In this document: positions 41,020-45,197 of the stretch, piece after piece
Layout of the letters: each line of letters begins with the position of its first letter
Position numbering within the stretch: the first letter of the stretch is position 1
Source of the DNA: Chloroflexota bacterium
GTDB lineage: Bacteria; Chloroflexota; Anaerolineae; UBA4142
DNA: 45,197 nt
NCBI GenBank assembly: GCA_016215025.1
Contig: JACRMI010000049.1
Location: 1 to 45,197 of the forward strand
Direction of reading: 5' to 3'
Notes under the pieces: model-generated
Seen by the model: only the letters and a program-made list of their open reading frames with translations
Database searches by the model: none
Told to the model about the DNA's origin: nothing
Translations under genes and position numbers: made by a program

Positions 41020-41112
41020 TCACCCTGAACACATTCGCTGCGCTCAGGGTGAACTCCGCGAAGGGTCTCATTTTTTGGAGACTGCGATGCTTCGCTTCGC
41101 TGAGCATGACAA
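41020..41112. repeat. CACCCTGAAC / GAGCATGAC palindromic element
   Basis: CACCCTGAACACATTCGCTGC and GCGCTCAGGGTGAAC as one inverted pair, then GGGTCTCATTTTTTGGAGACTG and CTTCGCTTCGCTGAGCATGAC. Same broad family as the GTCATTCTGA elements. It fills the gap after part 2 of glutamate synthase. Confidence 0.7.
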
Positions 41113-41151
41113 CTCCTAATACCAGCCGAGGCATCAAGTGCTTCGTCTGTT

Positions 41152-41180
41152 TTGTTTCGAGGGAGAGTATGTGATATAAT
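41152..41180 (+). promoter_or_regulatory. Sigma70-type promoter
   Basis: TTGTTT at 41152-41157, a 17-base spacer and a perfect TATAAT at 41175-41180 preceded by TGA. Transcript start near 41187, leading into the structured RNA candidate and then the lipoprotein gene. Confidence 0.7.
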
Positions 41181-41186
41181 TTTCTT

Positions 41187-41326
41187 GTAAGGCAAATGCC
41201 CAAGGTTGATAGTGCTTTACTATCGTACATGATGCGCTATCATGACCACGCGGCGTGTTAGAGTGTTGCATCCTTTGGCTCTGTTTAGGAACGCCCGTTC
41301 TGGTCAAAAACCAGGGCGGGCTTTTT
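41187..41326 (+). ncRNA. Structured RNA candidate: junction of hairpins plus terminator
   Basis: Closing stem GCCCAAGG (41198-41205) with CCTTTGGC (41272-41279), one mismatch. Inside are three hairpins: GATAGT/ACTATC (41208-41224), CATGAT/ATCATG (41228-41244) and CACG/CGTG (41247-41257), making a four-way junction. A 12-bp terminator stem follows (41293-41304 with 41310-41321) and TTTTT at 41322-41326. It may be a small RNA or a riboswitch controlling the lipoprotein gene 62 bases further on. No known RNA class was recognised. Confidence 0.55.
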
Positions 41327-41387
41327 GTTTGCGGGTGACCGAATGCCGCGTCGTATGCAATTCGAAGACGAAAGGAGACGAGGCAGA

Positions 41388-42842
41388 ATGAAAACTCTTT
41401 TGGTTTATCACAGAGATTCAAGGTGGAATCGCAAAAATTGGGGGCGACCTCCCGCACGAGCATTTAAGATCATGTTTAGAAACATCACCCCATACGCCGT
41501 TCTACTCCTGCTCACGCTTTTTATGAGCACAAGCGCGTGCGCGGTTCCAACAACAAGCAACCCGACGGTCATCATCCTATCGCCTGCCAGTGGCAGCGAG
41601 TTCCGCGAAGGGGCAGAGATCGCCGTCCAATCCACATCGACGGATGCCGGCGGTGTCGCCCGGGTCGAACTCGTAGTCGATAATGTCGTCGTTCACGCCG
41701 ATGCTGTGTCGCCAGCGAAAAATCAGGTCACGGTGATCCAAAGCTGGCAAGCCGTGCAAGGCACGCACGTTTTGCTGGTGCGCGCCTACAATGCCACAGG
41801 TGGCGTGAGCAGTCCCGTCGCCGTATCGGTGACAGTAGCTCAAGCTAGCATTCCGACTGCAACTGCGACTATCTCTCCAACATCAACTCCGCTCGCTGTT
41901 ACTCCAACGCTCACCACTACCGCTGCTTGCATCGACAATGCGGTGTTTGTCGCCGATGTCACTGTGCCCGATGGCACTCTCCTGGCTCCGGGACAAACCT
42001 TCAACAAAATCTGGCGAGTACGAAATGCGGGATGTCCCTGGGGCGAAGGGTATCAACTCGTTTTCGCCAGCGGTGAAGCGATGACGGCGACTCGGGTATT
42101 TCCGCTCCCCAGCACACCAACTTCCCAGACGGCGGATCTATTGATCGAAATGACTGCTCCGACAACTCCTGGCACACATAGCGGTATCTGGCGTCTGCGC
42201 AATGCGAATGGTCAGTTGTTCGGCACGATCGTGACGGTCGTCATCCGCGTCCTCGGCTCACCCCCTCCCGTACCTTCAGCGTGTAGTGGAACACCAGTCA
42301 TATCGTCATTTACTGCGACGCAAAGAATTATTCCGGTGTTCGGCTCGACGACGCTAAGCTGGGGACCAGTCACGAATGCTGACCGGGTCGAAATCGATCA
42401 AGGGATCGGCGAGGTTGGCACTCCGGGTTCCCGCGATGTTGCGCCGACGACTACCACGACCTATACACTCACTGCCTATTGCGGTTCGCAAACCGCGACG
42501 GCTCAAGTGAGGATTGTGCTGCCGTTTGCGATTTTGGGTTCTAAAACTTCGGTGGACCAGACGGATTATTCGGGCGCGTGTCCCAAGACCGTAACGTTTA
42601 CGGGAACGATCACGGCGAATGATGAAGGCACGGTGACGTACAAGTGGGAAAGCAGCGATGGGAGCAACAATTCGGCGGTGCTTAGTCTATCGTTTGACGG
42701 TGCCGATACCAAAACCGTCACGCATACGTGGACCCTCGGCAGCAGCGGCAAAACTTTCACCGACTATTGGGAACGCCTGCATATCTTGTCACCGACGGAT
42801 GTCACTTCAAACAATGCGATGTTTACGCTGAGGTGCAATTAG
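41388..42842 (+). CDS. Secreted Ig-like lipoprotein with NBR1-type Ig domain
   Basis: About 484 residues from the ATG at 41388, which has an AAAGGAG site. A hydrophobic stretch beginning at MFRNITPYAVLLLLTLFMS ends at a TSAC lipobox-like site. A bacterial Ig-like domain (VIILSPASGSEFREGAEI to VTVAQ) is followed by a Thr/Pro linker, then an NBR1-type Ig domain with its conserved tryptophans (FNKIWRVRNAGCPWGEGY, GIWRLRNANG) and two further beta-rich segments, the last ending TLRCN. Function unknown; cell-surface adhesion or assembly is likely. Such lipoproteins are frequent in Chloroflexota. Confidence 0.82.
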   Translation: MKTLLVYHRDSRWNRKNWGRPPARAFKIMFRNITPYAVLLLLTLFMSTSACAVPTTSNPTVIILSPASGSEFREGAEIAVQSTSTDAGGVARVELVVDNVVVHADAVSPAKNQVTVIQSWQAVQGTHVLLVRAYNATGGVSSPVAVSVTVAQASIPTATATISPTSTPLAVTPTLTTTAACIDNAVFVADVTVPDGTLLAPGQTFNKIWRVRNAGCPWGEGYQLVFASGEAMTATRVFPLPSTPTSQTADLLIEMTAPTTPGTHSGIWRLRNANGQLFGTIVTVVIRVLGSPPPVPSACSGTPVISSFTATQRIIPVFGSTTLSWGPVTNADRVEIDQGIGEVGTPGSRDVAPTTTTTYTLTAYCGSQTATAQVRIVLPFAILGSKTSVDQTDYSGACPKTVTFTGTITANDEGTVTYKWESSDGSNNSAVLSLSFDGADTKTVTHTWTLGSSGKTFTDYWERLHILSPTDVTSNNAMFTLRCN

Positions 42843-42928
42843 CTTCTTGGGGACGAGTTACACCCCAAAGGCTTCTGTACTCGGTTCCTGCATAGAGAGT
42901 GGTTAGTATTAAATGCAGTTAATGTGGA

Positions 42929-45197
42929 TTATCGTTTTATCAAGGGCAAGTATAGCGTCGGTCTGGTTGTTCCACACGTTGTAGCATCGTTTGCGAGATT
43001 AAACTCTGGTGACCAAGCGGTGAACGGCTGAAAATTGCCGTTAACGTAGGTTGTAATGCGAGCATTGAGAGTCACTTTGGGATCAGACCAAAGCAATCCT
43101 TTGACAAGCCCTATGTCAACCCAGATTCGCGTTGGGCTTTCCCAATTTACTTCTGAATCGAACCAGATTGAGACAGTGCCTATTGATGTATTGCGAAATT
43201 GCAACTGGTGGTTGCTTGTCGGAAAACTCTGTCCCCTTAGTTCAAGAACCCGATCATAGAGGTTGGTGGAATTTCGCAAAATACAATACGGTGGTGCTGG
43301 GTTCACCGAGCTGATGGCTCCAGGATATACTGGATCATAGTTTGCGATCACACTCTGATTCGCGTTCATGGTCAGAGTCGTAGGATTGGTGGTTCCGTTC
43401 GCATCGCCACTCCAACTGGCGAATGAATAACCCGAACTCGCATTTGCGGTCAGCGTCACAACAGTTCCTGAAATGTACTTGGTGTTGTCGTTAGCGCAGT
43501 TGGGTACAGGGCTTGCACTTGTGGTACCACTCCCGGTTGGATTGGCACTAGTTGCGAGAGCATAGCAGGGTATCACAGTGGATATGTAGTTGATACGCGT
43601 CATAGTGTCGATTAGCCCTGACGGACTGGTGACTGTCAAACTGACTGTGAACGTTCCTCCGCTGTTATAGACATGATTATGGTATGCCGTGCAAGCCGTA
43701 CTGGTTTGTCCGTCACCATAAGTCCAAGAGCAAGTCGCAATGTTAGCGGTGGAAACGATATGCATTGAGACCGTCAAAGGGATGGCGCCGCTCTGAGGCC
43801 AGGCGTCAAAGTTTGCAGAAGGGAGAGGCGTAAAATTGGCAGTGACATTTTTGTTTTCATCCATCGTGATCGTCACGGGATTCGCCGTGCCCAATGCGTC
43901 CCCTGTCCAGTTCGCAAAAGCGTAACCTGGGTTGGCGAATGCCGTCAGGGTCACGACTTGTCCATAGGTGTAGGTCGCTTGGTCGGGACTCTTCGTCACT
44001 ACGCCACTGCCTACCGTGTTGATTGTCAGTGTGTATTGATTCTGCGTATAGTTCGCGGTGACGCTCTTGTTTTCATCCATCGTTACCGTCACGGGATTCG
44101 CCGTGCCCATTGCATCCCCTGTCCAGTTCGCAAAGGTGTAGCCCAGGTTGGCGGTTGCCGTCAGATTTACGACTTGCCCATAGGTATAAGTCGCTTGGTT
44201 GGGATTCTTCGTCACCGTTCCGTTCAAACTCGTGATCGTGAGCGTGTATTGATTCTGCGTGTAGTTCGCGGTGACATTCTTGTTTGCATCCATCGTCACG
44301 GTCACGGGATTGGCGCTGCTAACGAGGTCGCCACTCCAGTTCCCAAACGTCCAACCTGGGTTGGCGAATGCTGTCAGGGTCACGACTTGCCCATAGGTAT
44401 AAGTCGTTTGGTTGGGATTCTTCGTCACCGTTCCGTTCAAACTCGTGATCGTGAGCGTGTATTGATTCTGCGTGTAGTTCGCGGTGACATTCTTGTTCGC
44501 ATTCATTGCCGTCAGATTCACCACTTGCCCATAGGTGTAGGTCGCTTGGTCGGGATTCTTCGTCACCGTTCCGTTCAAACTTGTGATCGTGAGCGTATAT
44601 TGATTTTGCGTGTAGTTCGCGGTGACATTCTTGTTTGCATTCATCGTTACGGTGATAGGATTCGCCGTACCCGTTGCATCCCCTGTCCAGTTCGCAAACG
44701 TGTAGCCCAGGTTCGCCGTCGCCGTGAGGGTCACGACTTGCCCATAGGTGTAGGTCGCTTGGTCAGGATTCTTCGCCACTGTCCCATTCAAACTGGTGAT
44801 GTTTAGCGTGTAATGATCTTGCGTAAAAGTTGCCGTGACTGTCGTGGTCGTATTCATCATTACAGTCACGGGATTCGTCGTGCTAACGAGGTCGCCACTC
44901 CAGTTCGCAAAGGTGTAACCTGGGTTGGCGAATGCCGTCAGGGTCACGACTTGCCCATAGGTGTAGGTCGCTTGGTCGGGACTCTTCGTCACCACGCCAC
45001 TGCCTACCGTGTTGATTGTCAGTGTGTATTGATTCTGCGTGTAGTTCGCGGTGACGTTCTTGTTTGCATTCATCGTTACGGTGATGGGATTCGCCGTGCC
45101 CATTGCATCCCCTGTCCAGTTCGCAAAGGTGTAACCTGGGTTGGCGAATGCCGTCAGGGTCACGACTTGCCCATAGGTGTAGGTCGCTTGGTCGGGA
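42929..45197 (-). CDS. Secreted InlB/Listeria-Bacteroides-type repeat protein with PKD domain, 5' end outside window
   Basis: At least 755 residues; the reading frame runs off the right edge of the window, so the true start is not seen. About seven copies of a 71-72-residue repeat (QNQYTLTITSLNGTV, TYTYGQVVTLTA, GYTFANWTGD, NPVTVTM, NVTANYT) are followed by a PKD domain (CSWTYGDGQTS to VSLTVTSPSG), an eighth divergent repeat and a C-terminal beta-rich region that ends LYLPLIKR. The InlB B-repeat/Flg_new family forms small beta domains on surface proteins. The fourth complete unit is short. The LYLPLI-type ending is common in Chloroflexota secreted proteins and may be an anchoring or sorting signal. 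Confidence 0.88.
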   Translation of the reverse strand, partial: PDQATYTYGQVVTLTAFANPGYTFANWTGDAMGTANPITVTMNANKNVTANYTQNQYTLTINTVGSGVVTKSPDQATYTYGQVVTLTAFANPGYTFANWSGDLVSTTNPVTVMMNTTTTVTATFTQDHYTLNITSLNGTVAKNPDQATYTYGQVVTLTATANLGYTFANWTGDATGTANPITVTMNANKNVTANYTQNQYTLTITSLNGTVTKNPDQATYTYGQVVNLTAMNANKNVTANYTQNQYTLTITSLNGTVTKNPNQTTYTYGQVVTLTAFANPGWTFGNWSGDLVSSANPVTVTMDANKNVTANYTQNQYTLTITSLNGTVTKNPNQATYTYGQVVNLTATANLGYTFANWTGDAMGTANPVTVTMDENKSVTANYTQNQYTLTINTVGSGVVTKSPDQATYTYGQVVTLTAFANPGYAFANWTGDALGTANPVTITMDENKNVTANFTPLPSANFDAWPQSGAIPLTVSMHIVSTANIATCSWTYGDGQTSTACTAYHNHVYNSGGTFTVSLTVTSPSGLIDTMTRINYISTVIPCYALATSANPTGSGTTSASPVPNCANDNTKYISGTVVTLTANASSGYSFASWSGDANGTTNPTTLTMNANQSVIANYDPVYPGAISSVNPAPPYCILRNSTNLYDRVLELRGQSFPTSNHQLQFRNTSIGTVSIWFDSEVNWESPTRIWVDIGLVKGLLWSDPKVTLNARITTYVNGNFQPFTAWSPEFNLANDATTCGTTRPTLYLPLIKR
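43829..45197. repeat. Tandem 213-216-bp coding repeats
   Basis: Seven visible units within the InlB-type gene, with two sub-types: INTVGSGVVTKSP (216 bp) and ITSLNGTVTKNP (213 bp). One unit (44471-44608) lacks 25 codons between NLTA and MNANKNV. Near-identical DNA in non-adjacent units indicates recent exchange between repeats. Confidence 0.9.

Noticed and set aside
43958..44806. 282-codon open frame on the plus strand with repeated GVGRLVGILRH
   Set aside because: It is antisense to the InlB-type repeats; its periodic protein only mirrors the coding repeats, and it has no ribosome site or family features.

Overview
The window looks like a contig from a Chloroflexota genome, probably Anaerolineae-like, although no marker here proves that. 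The hints are a C-terminal LYLPLI tail on a secreted repeat protein, lipoproteins with NBR1-type Ig domains, several four-helix-bundle (S23) genes, moderately GC-rich genes, and many short palindromes between and inside genes. No rRNA, tRNA or CRISPR array was seen.

Layout. (1) 1-1812: AT-richer mobile DNA, the right end of an IS21-type element with a broken istB, abutting a 5'-truncated nuclease/IS66-type transposase gene. (2) 1933-13124, plus strand: a catabolic block with three acyl-CoA synthetases, three alpha/beta hydrolases, a KAS III-like protein missing two catalytic residues, three MaoC-type hot-dog proteins (one without its catalytic motif) and a crotonase. (3) 13211-19257, plus: a complete Liv-type ABC importer (binding lipoprotein, two ATPases, two permeases). 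Blocks 2 and 3 together suggest uptake, CoA activation and beta-oxidation-like breakdown of an unidentified carboxylic acid. (4) 19313-20149: a ceramidase-like membrane hydrolase. (5) 20103-31559, minus: aromatic amino acid synthesis. In transcription order this is a trans-sulfuration PLP enzyme, aroH, pheA, two DAHP synthases, tyrA, tyrS, aroA, aroE, aroC, aroB. Dehydroquinate dehydratase and shikimate kinase are absent. (6) 31838-33154, minus: an eight-heme lipoprotein on a collagen-like stalk. (7) 33583-35665, plus: a NarL-type two-component pair. (8) 36279-41006, plus: glutamate synthase large subunit split in two by a palindromic repeat, behind an attenuator-like leader. (9) 41152-42842: a promoter, a structured RNA candidate with terminator, and an Ig-like lipoprotein. 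(10) 42929 to the window end, minus: an InlB-type repeat protein running off the edge.

The most unusual feature is the repeat content. About fifteen loci carry tandem 7-, 8- or 9-base words, different at each locus, usually followed by inverted copies. Some lie in frame inside aroA, aroB, aroC and a CoA ligase. Two of these structures enclose a four-helix-bundle gene and sit exactly at junctions between operon genes, which suggests a loaded form and empty forms of one mobile system. A second family consists of palindromes with a three-base loop (seven copies, two of them 33 bp and in frame inside genes). A third is the GTCATTCTGAGCGAAG-type element (six loci), one copy of which separates the two halves of glutamate synthase.
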